Source: an uncultured Porphyromonadaceae bacterium
Lineage (GTDB): Bacteria; Bacteroidota; Bacteroidia; Bacteroidales; Muribaculaceae
Direction of reading: 5' to 3'
Assembly (NCBI GenBank): GCA_900540625.1
Contig: UQGP01000023.1
Span: forward strand, 1 to 37,251
DNA: 37,251 nucleotides
The first letter of the stretch is position 1; each line of letters starts with the position of its first letter. A model generated the notes under the pieces. It ran no database searches, was not told the origin of the DNA, and saw nothing but the letters and a program-made list of their open reading frames with translations. This document shows, one piece after another, positions 1-8,985 of this stretch. Made by a program: the position numbers and the translations under genes.

Positions 1-60
1 CGCAGAGAATGCGACTGACTATATTCAGCCGTTCTTCATGATTGTGACGCCTATATATAA

Positions 61-98
61 TGCACCCCAAAAGTTTTGTGTCTAACTTTTGGGGTGCA
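61..98. repeat. Perfect 15-bp inverted repeat, possible insertion-sequence end
   Basis: TGCACCCCAAAAGTT (61-75) is followed by 8 bases and then its exact reverse complement (84-98). Sequences of this kind, with a GTGTCTAACTTTTGGGG core, resemble terminal repeats of IS3-like elements in Bacteroidetes; that likeness is from memory, not a search. No transposase lies to the right. A frame open from base 2 runs to a TAA at 83-85, but its roughly 27 residues are not recognisable. It could also be a plain transcription terminator, although no T-tract follows it on either strand. Confidence 0.4.
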
Positions 99-147
99 GT
101 TCAATCAGGACCGGGCTGATTTTATTCTGCCCGGTTATGGATGAAAA

Positions 148-183
148 AGCGGGTCTGCACTTTAATGTGAGTGCAGACCCGCT
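148..183. terminator. Bidirectional intrinsic terminator
   Basis: A perfect 13-bp stem (148-160 pairing with 171-183) encloses a 10-base loop. A short A-run precedes it (144-147) and a T-run follows it (185-190), so it can act on both strands. On the minus strand it lies about 70 bases beyond the stop of the Na/phosphate cotransporter gene. A second, weaker repeat, ACCGGGC/GCCCGGT, lies just to its left at 112-136. Confidence 0.75.
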
Positions 184-251
184 GAATTTTTTCGATGTAA
201 ACAATCGCCTTATCGGAGACCGTGCGTGTTCTTCCGCCGGTCCTCCAAGCC

Positions 252-2093
252 TTAGACGTTGCGGTGCTGATGACGATATTGTTCCTTGACGGCGTCGACG
301 ACATTGATGATGTAGTCGCCGGTCTTTTCGAGCGTACCGATGATGTCCATATAATATATGCCTTCTTGGTACTGATATACGCCGCTGTTGATATTGGTGA
401 CGTTTTCGCTACGCAACTGGTTGCGCATATTGTTGATTTCGCGTTCCTTATTGTAGCTGTCGATGATTTTGCGCTCCTCGGGATTTTGGATATTGGCTAT
501 CAGGCCGTTCATCATAGTCATAGCCTCGGAAACATAACCGAACATTGTGTCGATATTGGCCATAATATCGTCGTTGAATTCGACGTTGCTTTGGGCTTTT
601 CGAGCCATGATTTTACCCAAACCGTAGCAGCAATCGGCTATGGATTCGATTTCGCTGATGACACCGAGCATCGAGGTCAGGCGCAACTTCGAGTCGTTGG
701 ACAGACGTCCTTCGGCGCAATGGTTGAGGTACTTGGCAATTTCGATTTCCATACGGTCGGAGATATCCTCATATTTTTCGAGGCGCGACAGCAGTTTATT
801 GAAATCGACACTGCTACTCTTGGTGTGCACGAGGTCCTGCGCCATCTTTATCATCCGTCCGACGCGCTCGGCATACACGCCGATTTCCTTTTCGGCCTGA
901 GTGATATTCAATTCGGAAGCATTGAGCAGACCGCCGGAGATAAATTTGAGGGAGAATTCTTCATCTTCCTTGTGTCGTGACGGCAGCAGCCATTCGACAA
1001 TACGCACATACCATTTTGTGAACCATATCATTATGGATACATTGATAATCTTGTATGTCGTATAGAATACGGACAGGCCGAAGGACATAGCCACCTGCAA
1101 CTGGGTAATCATATTGTGGTGATGCGCAATGACTGCATCCGGAGCCGAGGGTGCGGCATTGGCCATCACTTGATTGTACATTGCGGGATCTGTGGCCTTG
1201 AGCTCGGTAGTGTATCGGTATAATTCGGTAGGGTCGCCCAGCCCGAGCCATTCGGTCAGGTGCGCAGACATGTTGACAAAGGGGTGGAACACTGCCAGCA
1301 ACCACGTCATACCCAGGACATTAAACAGCACATGCCCGGCGGCCGTGCGTTTGGCGGCAATATTGCCGCTCAACGATGCCAGCACCGGGGTGATGGCTGT
1401 GCCGAGGGCGGCGCCAAGCACAAGTCCGCAGGCCAGCGGATATTCAATCCATCCTTTGCTGCACATAATCAACGTGATGGCAAAAGTAGCCGCCGATGAC
1501 TGTATGACGCAGGTCAGCACCATGCCCACCAATACAAAGAGTATCAGCGATAGAAATCCCATATTGGTGTAGTACGAAAGCGACTCAAACACCTCGGGAT
1601 TAGACTGCAAATCAGGGACATAATCATTGATGATATTCAGACCCAAGAACAGTAGCGAAAATCCGACAAGGAATTCGCCGAGGCTCTTGGTGCGGCTGCC
1701 TCGCATAAAAAGCATCGGCACAGCCACGGCCAGTATCGGCATGGTCACGGCCGAGATGTCAACCTTGAAGCCGAAGAGGGCGATAATCCATGCCGTGAAG
1801 GTGGTACCCACGTTGGCACCCATGATTACGGCCATAGATTGGGCCAAGGACATCAGTCCGGCGTTGACGAAGCTGACAACCATCACTGTCGATGCCGATG
1901 AGCTTTGAATCAATGCCGTGATGGTGAAACCGGTAACCACGCCTTTGAAGCGGTTACGTGTCATTGCCGACAGTATGTGGCGCAAGCGGTCGCCCGCGGC
2001 TTTTTGCAGGCCTTCGCTCATCACCTTCATACCATACAGAAATAGGCATACCGATCCGAGTAGGCCCAAAAAATCAAAAAATCCGTAGTCCAT
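252..2093 (-). CDS. Na+/phosphate cotransporter with C-terminal PhoU-like domain
   Basis: This 613-residue inner-membrane protein belongs to the NptA-type Na/Pi cotransporter family (Na_Pi_cotrans), which imports inorganic phosphate with sodium. The two inverted-repeat halves each carry the family signature: QSSSAST at residues 63-69 and QSSAAT at 198-203, with a GANVGTT segment between them (92-98). Many hydrophobic segments fill the first 350 residues. The last 200 or so are charged and helical, as expected for the PhoU-like domain found in long family members. I chose the ATG that gives MDYGFFDFLG, because family members begin just before the first membrane helix. The frame is open to an upstream ATG at 2171, but the 26 extra residues look unlike protein of this family. 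Monocistronic; it is transcribed away from the phospholipase gene. Confidence 0.9.
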   Translation of the reverse strand: MDYGFFDFLGLLGSVCLFLYGMKVMSEGLQKAAGDRLRHILSAMTRNRFKGVVTGFTITALIQSSSASTVMVVSFVNAGLMSLAQSMAVIMGANVGTTFTAWIIALFGFKVDISAVTMPILAVAVPMLFMRGSRTKSLGEFLVGFSLLFLGLNIINDYVPDLQSNPEVFESLSYYTNMGFLSLILFVLVGMVLTCVIQSSAATFAITLIMCSKGWIEYPLACGLVLGAALGTAITPVLASLSGNIAAKRTAAGHVLFNVLGMTWLLAVFHPFVNMSAHLTEWLGLGDPTELYRYTTELKATDPAMYNQVMANAAPSAPDAVIAHHHNMITQLQVAMSFGLSVFYTTYKIINVSIMIWFTKWYVRIVEWLLPSRHKEDEEFSLKFISGGLLNASELNITQAEKEIGVYAERVGRMIKMAQDLVHTKSSSVDFNKLLSRLEKYEDISDRMEIEIAKYLNHCAEGRLSNDSKLRLTSMLGVISEIESIADCCYGLGKIMARKAQSNVEFNDDIMANIDTMFGYVSEAMTMMNGLIANIQNPEERKIIDSYNKEREINNMRNQLRSENVTNINSGVYQYQEGIYYMDIIGTLEKTGDYIINVVDAVKEQYRHQHRNV

Positions 2094-2211
2094 GTCGCTG
2101 GTTAGGTGGATATTGGAGTAAGTTCGTACTTTCGTTCTATTGACCGTGGTCGTCGTTGCCAACCTCGGCAATGGTTAAGTGCCACGGGAAGAGACGCGTA
2201 CTTTCCGACTG

Positions 2212-2219
2212 CAAATTTA
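2212..2219 (-). promoter_or_regulatory. Putative -7 element for the Na/Pi cotransporter gene
   Basis: The minus strand reads TAAATTTG, a match to the Bacteroidetes -7 consensus TAnnTTTG. It would give a leader of a little over 100 bases to the chosen start. No clear -33 TTTG was seen at the usual spacing. The rest of the divergent intergenic stretch (2094-2524) holds no gene I can support. Confidence 0.45.
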
Positions 2220-2472
2220 CGTGAATTTTATATATTATTTATGTTTGCTTAGCCCTTTTTTCATATTTAGTAAACATTTGGGCGGCTTTTAGGTTTGTCT
2301 GTGCGCTGTATGTCGTTGAACATTAGACACTGACATCGCCCAACGTCGATATGGTCCGAAAAACGGCTCAAAGCCACGCCGACACACACCGATGCGCCAT
2401 ACACTCCAATAATTGTGCCTTTTGGACAATAAAAGTGCCGGTAGCTACTGCTGTCACTCGAGGATTTATTCG

Positions 2473-2480
2473 TAATTTTG
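2473..2480 (+). promoter_or_regulatory. pldA: Putative -7 element for the phospholipase A gene
   Basis: TAATTTTG matches the Bacteroidetes -7 consensus and lies about 45 bases before the phospholipase start codon. No good -33 element is visible 19-21 bases upstream. Confidence 0.45.
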
Positions 2481-2524
2481 CGGCGTGAATATATCCTTGA
2501 CATGGATACGTCACCAAGACGAAT

Positions 2525-3403
2525 ATGCTTGACAGACACACCACATATTCTTCGGCAGTATTGCGCTGCCTTATATGTCTGGCAATGGCGATGTTATGCG
2601 TAGCCATGCCGGAAGGTGCACGTGCGCAGATAGTATCCACCACTCAGCAGCGCATCGATGCCGATTCGATGCGACGTGCCTTTGACAATCGCCCGTATTT
2701 CGGACTCTATAAGGACAATTACTTTGTCTTCGGCCCGGCCATAGGCTCGAGACCTACCAACGAAAATACCAATGTCAAGTTTCAGATTTCGATTTCGCAA
2801 CGACTGACGCGCTCGACATTGCCCTTAGGCACGTACCTGTATCTGTTTTATACGCAGAAGGTGTTTTGGAACGTACTCGAGAAGTCGCTGCCGATGACGG
2901 ATCTCAACTTCAACCCCGGTATCGGACTCACCAAACCGCTGTTTGTCAAGAATCGCTTTATAGGCAAAGTAACGCTGATGGCCGAACACGAAAGCAACGG
3001 CCGCGATGGCGACGCCTCCCGCTCGTGGAACAAAATTTCATTAGGCGCCAACGTGATGATAGACCCCATGCTTATGGTACACGGCAAAGCATGGATACCC
3101 ATCATTGATGGCGAAAACAACCGCGACATTCTCGATTACTGCGGACTTTATCAAGTGGGGCTGCAATTCTTCAGCTCCAATCGCCGTTTCAACGCCGGAG
3201 TCACCCTGGTGAAGCGCCGCGGCTGGCGCCAAAGCTACAACACAACAATAGAGCTGAGCTACCGACTCTGGAAGCGCGACAACCAATTCCTTTTTCTGCA
3301 ATACTATAACGGCTATGGCGAAGGTCTGCTCGAGTACAACAAATTCCACAGCCAGTTACGCATAGGCATAGTCATAAAGCCGCAACTGTTCAGCGACTAT
3401 TGA
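2525..3403 (+). CDS. pldA: Outer-membrane phospholipase A (OMPLA family)
   Basis: This 292-residue beta-barrel enzyme would hydrolyse acyl ester bonds of phospholipids in the outer membrane. A signal peptide runs to about residue 35 (hydrophobic core, then ARA before Q). The OMPLA catalytic set is present with the family spacing: His155 and Ser157 in EHESNGR, and Asn169 in SRSWNK, 12 residues after the serine as in the E. coli enzyme (144 and 156). The QYYNGYGEGLLEYN strand near the C-terminus is also typical. Length matches the family. The gene stands alone, between two genes on the other strand. In other Gram-negatives OMPLA is silent until the outer membrane is disturbed and calcium-bound dimers form; whether that holds here is not visible in the sequence. 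Confidence 0.92.
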   Translation: MLDRHTTYSSAVLRCLICLAMAMLCVAMPEGARAQIVSTTQQRIDADSMRRAFDNRPYFGLYKDNYFVFGPAIGSRPTNENTNVKFQISISQRLTRSTLPLGTYLYLFYTQKVFWNVLEKSLPMTDLNFNPGIGLTKPLFVKNRFIGKVTLMAEHESNGRDGDASRSWNKISLGANVMIDPMLMVHGKAWIPIIDGENNRDILDYCGLYQVGLQFFSSNRRFNAGVTLVKRRGWRQSYNTTIELSYRLWKRDNQFLFLQYYNGYGEGLLEYNKFHSQLRIGIVIKPQLFSDY

Positions 3404-3576
3404 CAGATGCACACGGGCGTTATCGTCCCGGCACATGCGTGGCATCGACAGCTTGCCCACTGCCCGCCATCTTTCTATCATCAAGGACAAAAAGCAAACC
3501 TCTATAGCTCAGTACCCCCACCCTCAACTTCGATGAAGTCACTTTGTGCGACTTAGACACAATAATAATAATGCAA

Positions 3577-3606
3577 CGAGGGCGCTCTCGTATGGGAGCG
3601 CCCTCG
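3577..3606. terminator. Hairpin between convergent genes
   Basis: A perfect 11-bp GC-rich stem (3577-3587 with 3596-3606) and an 8-base loop lie between the stop of pldA (+) and the stop of the secreted protein gene (-). Neither side has a long T-tract, so this is a weak-tailed terminator, most likely serving the minus-strand gene 26 bases away. Confidence 0.55.
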
Positions 3607-3631
3607 CCGTATATATGTGTCTCGTAAGAGA

Positions 3632-4525
3632 TTACTTCACGAATACTTTGGAGACCTTGTCGCCTGCCACCTTGATGTATACGCCATTTGCAGGACGATC
3701 CACGCGTACACCCTGAAGGTTGTAGAAGACAGGAGTTGCGGCTGCCTCGGCATCAATGTCGCCGATACCGCTGTAACGGTCCACCTTGAGCCACGAAGAT
3801 TGGTTGCTGTCAAGATTGTGGTAGAATGTCAGCTTGATACTCTCGGTAATGGCGGAGCTGATGTTATTGGCGTTGTAACGCAGTTCGAGGGTCTGGCCGG
3901 CTTCGATAGACTTGCCGTCATATACGCCGTAATTGACAGCGCTCCAGTCGGCTGTGGCAATCTTGAACTCGCCGAGCAGTCCTTCGGGCAACGTCAGTTC
4001 GTAGACATTCTCGCCGGAAGCGTTTTTCTCGACAAAGTTGAATTTGTAGGCATCATTTGCCAACCAGCCGGTGGCCTCGCCGAGCACGTAGATATCAAAG
4101 ATGTCAGTGTACGTGCCCTCGCCTTGCAGTTCGAGGGTCTTGGCTTCCATATTTACGACCAGTTTGAAGTCGCCGGTGGCGGGGATTTCCATATTGCCGC
4201 ACTTGCCTTCCGTCCAAGTCACGGCGGTGTTCAGCGGCAGAGTGTAGTTACTATTGTCATCGGCCATACCGAAGGCGGAGGCGTTGAAGGTGGTCCAGTC
4301 GCCTTTGGCGGTAGACAGTTTGAACATTTGACCCTGCTTGGCGCCGGTCATGTCATAGGTGTATACGCCGTCGGCGTAGGTGAGCGTTGCCGGTTCCTCG
4401 GGAGTCCAAGTAGCGGTCAATCCGGGCACGTTGCCGGTGATATATACCGGGTTTTGTGCCGAGGCGGTGGCGACAGCAGCGGATACAACGGCTGCCATCG
4501 CGAAAATGCGGTAGCTGTGTTTCAT
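3632..4525 (-). CDS. Secreted beta-sandwich protein with type-IX-secretion-like C-terminal tail
   Basis: This 297-residue exported protein has a signal peptide (residues 1-23, ending ATASA before Q). Two repeated segments follow, each starting with a VYITGNVPG- or IYVLGEATG-like strand. They resemble the SusE/SusF-type carbohydrate-binding outer-membrane modules of Bacteroidetes. The end (FYNLQGVRVDRPANGVYI, then VSKVFVK) is the short tail common on secreted Bacteroidales proteins and related to type IX secretion sorting domains. No catalytic motif is seen. A glycan-binding role is inference from fold resemblance only. The lipobox cysteine expected of true SusE/SusF lipoproteins is absent, so this is not a canonical Sus component. 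Monocistronic. Confidence 0.7.
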   Translation of the reverse strand: MKHSYRIFAMAAVVSAAVATASAQNPVYITGNVPGLTATWTPEEPATLTYADGVYTYDMTGAKQGQMFKLSTAKGDWTTFNASAFGMADDNSNYTLPLNTAVTWTEGKCGNMEIPATGDFKLVVNMEAKTLELQGEGTYTDIFDIYVLGEATGWLANDAYKFNFVEKNASGENVYELTLPEGLLGEFKIATADWSAVNYGVYDGKSIEAGQTLELRYNANNISSAITESIKLTFYHNLDSNQSSWLKVDRYSGIGDIDAEAAATPVFYNLQGVRVDRPANGVYIKVAGDKVSKVFVK

Positions 4526-4675
4526 AAAAACAGTAAATAAATAAGTAAGTAGTATGATATAAAATTCGTCAAAGCCCTTGCGGACCTTTTTCGGCCGTAA
4601 AATTACACAATATTTTTGTTTTCAGCCGCATTTGCAGCTTTTTTTCTTGAAAGTTAGACAGGCCGGGGGTGAGAT

Positions 4676-4707
4676 TTTGTCGTTTAGCGAAAATATAACT
4701 AAATTTG
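4676..4707 (+). promoter_or_regulatory. Bacteroidetes-type promoter of the yicC-gmk-nadD run
   Basis: TTTG (4676-4679), 20 bases, then TAAATTTG (4700-4707) fit the -33/-7 consensus closely. The predicted start of transcription is near 4714, about 75 bases before the YicC start codon. It is the only good promoter seen before the gene run that follows. Confidence 0.65.
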
Positions 4708-4787
4708 CGATGTCGCAGCAGTTCGGGATATACAGACAACCACACTGCCGCGCATGTACGTACAACATATAAAAAAAACTAATACAC

Positions 4788-5666
4788 ATGCTATTATCCA
4801 TGACCGGCTTTGGCAAAGCCACCGTAGTCATCCCCGGGCGAACAATTACCGCCGAAGTAAAGTCCCTCAACTCGAAGCAATTCGATCTCAGCACCCGTAT
4901 TCCGTCATCACTGCGTGCCTTCGAAATAGACATGCGCAACATTCTGGCCTCGAAGCTCCAACGTGGCAAGGCCGATTTTGCCGTCACCGTCGAGAATACG
5001 GCGGCAGCGGTGTCGTGCCACCTCAACGTGGACAATTTGGCCGCATATCGCGCACAAGTATCCGAGGCCGCCGGGGCTCTCGGTATTCCCGAACCGGAGG
5101 ACTGGTACAGCGTACTGCTGCGCTTCCCGGATGTGATGCAGACCAACGAGGAGGAAAGTGTGGACAACGAAACCCTGGCCCAAGCACTGCGCGAAGTCAC
5201 CTCTCAGGCCGCCGATGCGTTGATGGACTACCGCCGCGCCGAAGGCCGAAAACTGGAAGAATTTTTTGCGGTACGCATCCGGCGTATTTCCGAGCTGCTG
5301 GCGCAGACTCCACAATACGAGGCCGAGCGAATACAGCGCATACGCACACGTCTGGCCGAGGCTCTTCAAAGCATCCCCGTCATCGATTACGACAAAGGTC
5401 GCCTGGAGCAGGAAATGATTTTCTATATCGAAAAACTCGATGTCAACGAAGAGCGCCAACGCCTCACCCAACACTTGGCTTACTTTATGGAGACTATGGA
5501 GCAAGACCCCGGACAAGGCAAAAAACTCGGATTTATCGCTCAAGAGATGGGTCGCGAAATCAATACCCTCGGATCTAAGTCCAATCACGCCGAGATGCAG
5601 CGCATAGTCGTAATGATGAAAGACCTTCTCGAGCAAATCAAGGAACAGGTGCTCAACGTAATGTAA
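4788..5666 (+). CDS. YicC/YloC family endoribonuclease
   Basis: This 292-residue protein begins with MLLSMTGFGKA, the hallmark N-terminus of the YicC/YloC family, and ends with the conserved region containing GREINTLGSKSNHAEMQ and KEQVLNVM. Family members are metal-dependent endoribonucleases; the E. coli protein has been linked to degradation of the small RNA RyhB. Length is normal for the family (about 290). It is the first gene of a rightward run; guanylate kinase follows 18 bases later, an arrangement common in many bacteria. The ATG start is fixed by the family N-terminus. Confidence 0.93.
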   Translation: MLLSMTGFGKATVVIPGRTITAEVKSLNSKQFDLSTRIPSSLRAFEIDMRNILASKLQRGKADFAVTVENTAAAVSCHLNVDNLAAYRAQVSEAAGALGIPEPEDWYSVLLRFPDVMQTNEEESVDNETLAQALREVTSQAADALMDYRRAEGRKLEEFFAVRIRRISELLAQTPQYEAERIQRIRTRLAEALQSIPVIDYDKGRLEQEMIFYIEKLDVNEERQRLTQHLAYFMETMEQDPGQGKKLGFIAQEMGREINTLGSKSNHAEMQRIVVMMKDLLEQIKEQVLNVM

Positions 5667-5684
5667 CCCCCCTACCATACCATC

Positions 5685-6257
5685 ATGAAACAAGGCAAGA
5701 TTATCGTCATCAGCGCCCCCAGCGGCTGCGGCAAGTCCACCATCATCAATGCCATACTCGATGCGGGCGATATAGACATGCGCTTCAGCGTAAGCGCCAC
5801 CAACCGCGCACCGCGCGCCGGCGAAGTGGACGGCGTACACTACCATTTTCTGTCTACCGACGAGTTTCAGAACGCCATAGCCGAAAATCGTTTTATCGAA
5901 TGGGAGGAAGTATATCCCGGACGCTATTACGGCACTCTGACCTCCGAGGTCGAAAATGCCATAAATGCCGGGGACAACATCATACTCGACATTGACATCA
6001 AAGGCGCCCTCAACGTCAAACGCCATTTCGGCAACCGCGCACTCACTATATTCATCCTGCCGCCGGACATCGACACCCTGCGCCGACGCCTCGAAGCTCG
6101 CGGCACCGATGACCAAGAGGCTATAAACCAGCGCGTAGCCAAGGCCGAATACGAGATTTCGTTTGCAGACAAATGCGATATACGCATCACCAACGACAAC
6201 CTCGAAACAGCCGTGGCCGAGACACGTCAGGCCATCACTTCTTTCTTGGCTGACTGA
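5685..6257 (+). CDS. gmk: Guanylate kinase
   Basis: This 190-residue cytoplasmic enzyme phosphorylates GMP to GDP with ATP. The P-loop (APSGCGKST, residues 11-19) sits at the N-terminus. The GMP-binding segment with SATNRAPRAGEVDGVHYHF follows at about 37-55, then the EVYPGRYYGT segment near residue 75, and a lid with RRRLEARGTDD near 130. Length is typical. It lies 18 bases after yicC and is probably co-transcribed with it. Confidence 0.96.
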   Translation: MKQGKIIVISAPSGCGKSTIINAILDAGDIDMRFSVSATNRAPRAGEVDGVHYHFLSTDEFQNAIAENRFIEWEEVYPGRYYGTLTSEVENAINAGDNIILDIDIKGALNVKRHFGNRALTIFILPPDIDTLRRRLEARGTDDQEAINQRVAKAEYEISFADKCDIRITNDNLETAVAETRQAITSFLAD

Positions 6258-6333
6258 AATCCGTCCTTCTGCCCGGCAGAAAGCCTTTAGATAAAAAAGA
6301 CAGAGGAACGCGGACCGTCCGACACACGCACAC

Positions 6334-6915
6334 ATGAGAGAAACCATCGGCATACTCGGCGGAACTTTCAACCCCGTACACATAGGTCACATTGTACTGG
6401 CTTCTTTTCTAGTTCAATGGAAATATGCGGACCGGGTGTGGCTGGTGTTGTCACCGCTCAATCCCCTGAAACAAGGGTGTGATATACTGCCTGATGCCAC
6501 GCGTATGGAGATGCTCGTCAATGCCACTCGCGATATCGTCGGCGTCGAGCCCTGTGATATCGAGTTGTCAATGCCACGCCCCTCTTATACCATAAATACG
6601 TTGCACAAATTGGCCGAAACATACCCGGACAAGGATTTCAAGCTGATTATAGGCAGCGACAACTGGCTCATCTTTGACCGATGGCGTGACTACGACAAAA
6701 TACTCGCCGAATTCGGCGTCTTGGTATATCCGCGTCCGGGATACGAAATCACCGAAGAAAATATGCACAAGCGTATGCGTCAGGTACATGCCCCCATAAT
6801 CGAAATATCAAGCACTATGATACGTCAAGGCATAGCCGACGGGCGTGATATGCGCGCTTTTGTACCCAACGGCGTCTACGAGTGCATCACCCGAAACAAT
6901 CTCTACAAAAACTGA
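6334..6915 (+). CDS. nadD: Nicotinate-nucleotide adenylyltransferase
   Basis: This 193-residue enzyme makes deamido-NAD from nicotinate mononucleotide and ATP, in the late part of NAD synthesis. The nucleotidyltransferase motif GGTFNPVHIGH is at residues 9-19, the GSDN segment at 107-110 and the ISSTMIR ATP-binding motif at 158-164. All are intact and the length is normal. It follows gmk after 76 bases, which include a small TTCTGCC/GGCAGAA hairpin. Two further NAD genes (nadA, nadB) lie 4-9 kb downstream, so three steps of NAD synthesis are encoded close together. Confidence 0.95.
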   Translation: MRETIGILGGTFNPVHIGHIVLASFLVQWKYADRVWLVLSPLNPLKQGCDILPDATRMEMLVNATRDIVGVEPCDIELSMPRPSYTINTLHKLAETYPDKDFKLIIGSDNWLIFDRWRDYDKILAEFGVLVYPRPGYEITEENMHKRMRQVHAPIIEISSTMIRQGIADGRDMRAFVPNGVYECITRNNLYKN

Positions 6916-6917
6916 TA

Positions 6918-7442
6918 ATGTCACTTTCCAACAATACATTAGCCGTAATGGCTCTGTGCAACGAATACTGCCAAGCCATCCAATCCGTGGCCTCGGGCGA
7001 TATCGCCGTCGACGAGGACACCTCGGCACACGATGCCTTTGTAAACTCGATGTTGCGACTGCTGCCGCGTATATACATCGCCGCCAACGATATTCCCGAA
7101 AGCATAGATGACACCGACGCATACATTGCCGATGCACTCGACGAGGACACCTACGACGCCATGCGACGCGCCATCGAGGAATTGTTAGGTGCCGATGATA
7201 CATACCTCGAAGTATTCCATCAAGATATGAAATACTCCGATACACCCATCGCCGCCAGCATCGCCGAAGGTCTCTGCGACATCTTCCAAAGCACCTACAA
7301 CTATCTGCAAACAGTACGCGCCGATGCCACCGACCCGGTGGTCGATGCAGCCACCGAGGCCCTGCGTGCCGACTTCGTACAATACTGGAGCGGCATATTG
7401 TGCAACGTGTTGCGTGCTCTCAATGCCCTGCGCGCCAACTGA
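6918..7442 (+). CDS. DUF5063 domain protein
   Basis: This 174-residue, acidic, all-helical protein resembles DUF5063, a family of unknown function widespread in Bacteroidetes. I chose the ATG two bases after the nadD stop, giving MSLSNN; the frame is open further upstream inside nadD, but those residues read as nadD shadow. There is no signal peptide or membrane segment, so it should be cytoplasmic. The tight spacing to nadD suggests translation from the same message. No catalytic motif is seen and the function is unknown. Confidence 0.75.
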   Translation: MSLSNNTLAVMALCNEYCQAIQSVASGDIAVDEDTSAHDAFVNSMLRLLPRIYIAANDIPESIDDTDAYIADALDEDTYDAMRRAIEELLGADDTYLEVFHQDMKYSDTPIAASIAEGLCDIFQSTYNYLQTVRADATDPVVDAATEALRADFVQYWSGILCNVLRALNALRAN

Positions 7443-7529
7443 TATAGGATACCTCTCTGTATCAAAACAATACAATATAGACACATAACACGATATATCT
7501 AATCTCAACAAAAAACATAAAACACCGCT

Positions 7530-8831
7530 ATGCTGTCACTCAAAGAATTTCTCGACGCCTCAGTGGTCAATTTTTGGACCATTGACACTATATGCCACCA
7601 GTTGTATTATGCCGGCTTCCAATTTTTGGATGCACGCAAGCAATGGGACCTCGTCCCGGGAGGCAAATATTACACACTGCAAAACGGCACCGCCGTTATG
7701 GCTTTCATAGTGCCGGATAGCGGCGACAAAACCCTTCATGCCCCCGACCGATTTCATATAATCAGTGCACACAGCGATTCGCCCGGATTTCGCGTCAAGC
7801 CCAAATGCGAGATGCTCGGCGAAGGTCGTATGCTGCGACTCAACACCGAAGTATACGGCGGCCCGATATTGTACACGTGGTTTGACCGCCCGCTGTCTCT
7901 GGCCGGACGCGTGATACTGCGCGGCGACGATGCCATGCACCCCGTCACTCGTCTGGTGCGCTTCGACCGCCCCATGCTCACCATCCCGCATCTGGCAATA
8001 CACTTCAATCGCGCCGTCAACGAGGGCAATCCCCTATCACGCCAACGCGATATGCTCCCGGTAGTGGGTACTCTCCCCGAAGACGAAAAACCCGAAGGAT
8101 GGTTGTGCCGACAGATAGCCGCCGAACTCGAAGTCAAACCCGAAGACATCCTCGACTACGATATCTCGCTATATGACACCACCAAGGCCTGCACTGTAGG
8201 CGCTTACGAAGACTACATCACCTCGGGACGCATAGACGACCTGAGTATGGTACATGCCGCCACCGCCGCCATCGCCGATGCACAACCGTCGACAGACGGC
8301 ACTCTCAAAGTTATGGCCATCTTCGACAACGAGGAAACCGGATCGGGTACCAAGCAAGGCGCCGGATCGCCAATACTGGACTACGTACTGCGTCGCATAT
8401 ACGCCGCCGCCGATGCGCCCGAAGAAAAATACCTGCGCAGCGTGGCCGACTCTTTTATGGTCAGCGCCGACAACGCCCACGGCACACATCCAAACTATAT
8501 GGACAAATACGACCCCACCAATCATCCGTTGCTCGGTGGCGGCCCGGTCATCAAAATCAACGCAAATTGCAAGTATATGACCGATGCCGACAGCGCCGCC
8601 GTATTTGCCTCTATATGCAAGGATGCCGGAGTGCCGGTACAGTATTTCGTCAACCACAGCGACGTAGCCGGAGGCTCGACATTGGGCAATATCCTCACCT
8701 CACAAATACCGCTGCGCGGTGTCGATATGGGTGCCGCCGTCTGGGCCATGCACTCGGTACGCGAAACCGCCTCGCTTCGCGATCACGAAATGATCATCCG
8801 CGCCTTCAAGGCGTTCTACGCCCAACGCTGA
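7530..8831 (+). CDS. apeB: M18 family metallo-aminopeptidase
   Basis: This 433-residue protein matches the M18 (aspartyl/lysyl aminopeptidase) family, which uses two zinc ions to remove N-terminal residues from peptides. Likely metal ligands and catalytic residues are intact: His81 in AHSDSPGFR, Asp236/237 in SGRIDDLS, Glu268/Glu269 in DNEETGSGT, and His376 in NHSDVAGGSTLG. Length fits the family. There is no signal peptide, so it is cytoplasmic. A gap of 87 bases separates it from the DUF5063 gene and a strong terminator follows, so it closes the transcription unit. The symbol is given by family resemblance. Confidence 0.9.
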   Translation: MLSLKEFLDASVVNFWTIDTICHQLYYAGFQFLDARKQWDLVPGGKYYTLQNGTAVMAFIVPDSGDKTLHAPDRFHIISAHSDSPGFRVKPKCEMLGEGRMLRLNTEVYGGPILYTWFDRPLSLAGRVILRGDDAMHPVTRLVRFDRPMLTIPHLAIHFNRAVNEGNPLSRQRDMLPVVGTLPEDEKPEGWLCRQIAAELEVKPEDILDYDISLYDTTKACTVGAYEDYITSGRIDDLSMVHAATAAIADAQPSTDGTLKVMAIFDNEETGSGTKQGAGSPILDYVLRRIYAAADAPEEKYLRSVADSFMVSADNAHGTHPNYMDKYDPTNHPLLGGGPVIKINANCKYMTDADSAAVFASICKDAGVPVQYFVNHSDVAGGSTLGNILTSQIPLRGVDMGAAVWAMHSVRETASLRDHEMIIRAFKAFYAQR

Positions 8832-8843
8832 TATCTACACCTA

Positions 8844-8887
8844 TAGCAATAAGGAGCGGAGAACGAAAAGACCGCTCCTTATTGCTA
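8844..8887 (+). terminator. Strong hairpin after the M18 aminopeptidase gene
   Basis: A perfect 16-bp stem (8844-8859 with 8872-8887) encloses a 12-base loop and begins 12 bases after the stop codon. Its outer part is AT-rich, so the paired TTATTGCTA arm takes the place of a free T-tract. It could end transcripts on either strand. Confidence 0.75.
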
Positions 8888-8985
8888 AACAATGTACCAT
8901 ACACGGATGCTTCGGACCATTTTTTTTCCGCAAGCTCTCCTAATCCAAAATTAGCATTATCATACATAATAAATTTTTCTCCCTT

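Noticed and set aside
222..980. Long plus-strand open frame opposite the Na/Pi cotransporter gene
   Set aside because: It is antisense to a well-supported membrane transporter and its translation resembles no family.
2267..2643. Two small minus-strand open frames between the transporter and phospholipase genes
   Set aside because: They overlap each other in different frames, lack family resemblance and overlap the phospholipase signal peptide region.
3617..4540. Plus-strand open frame of 307 codons opposite the secreted beta-sandwich protein
   Set aside because: The minus strand has a clear signal peptide and C-terminal tail; the plus strand has neither.
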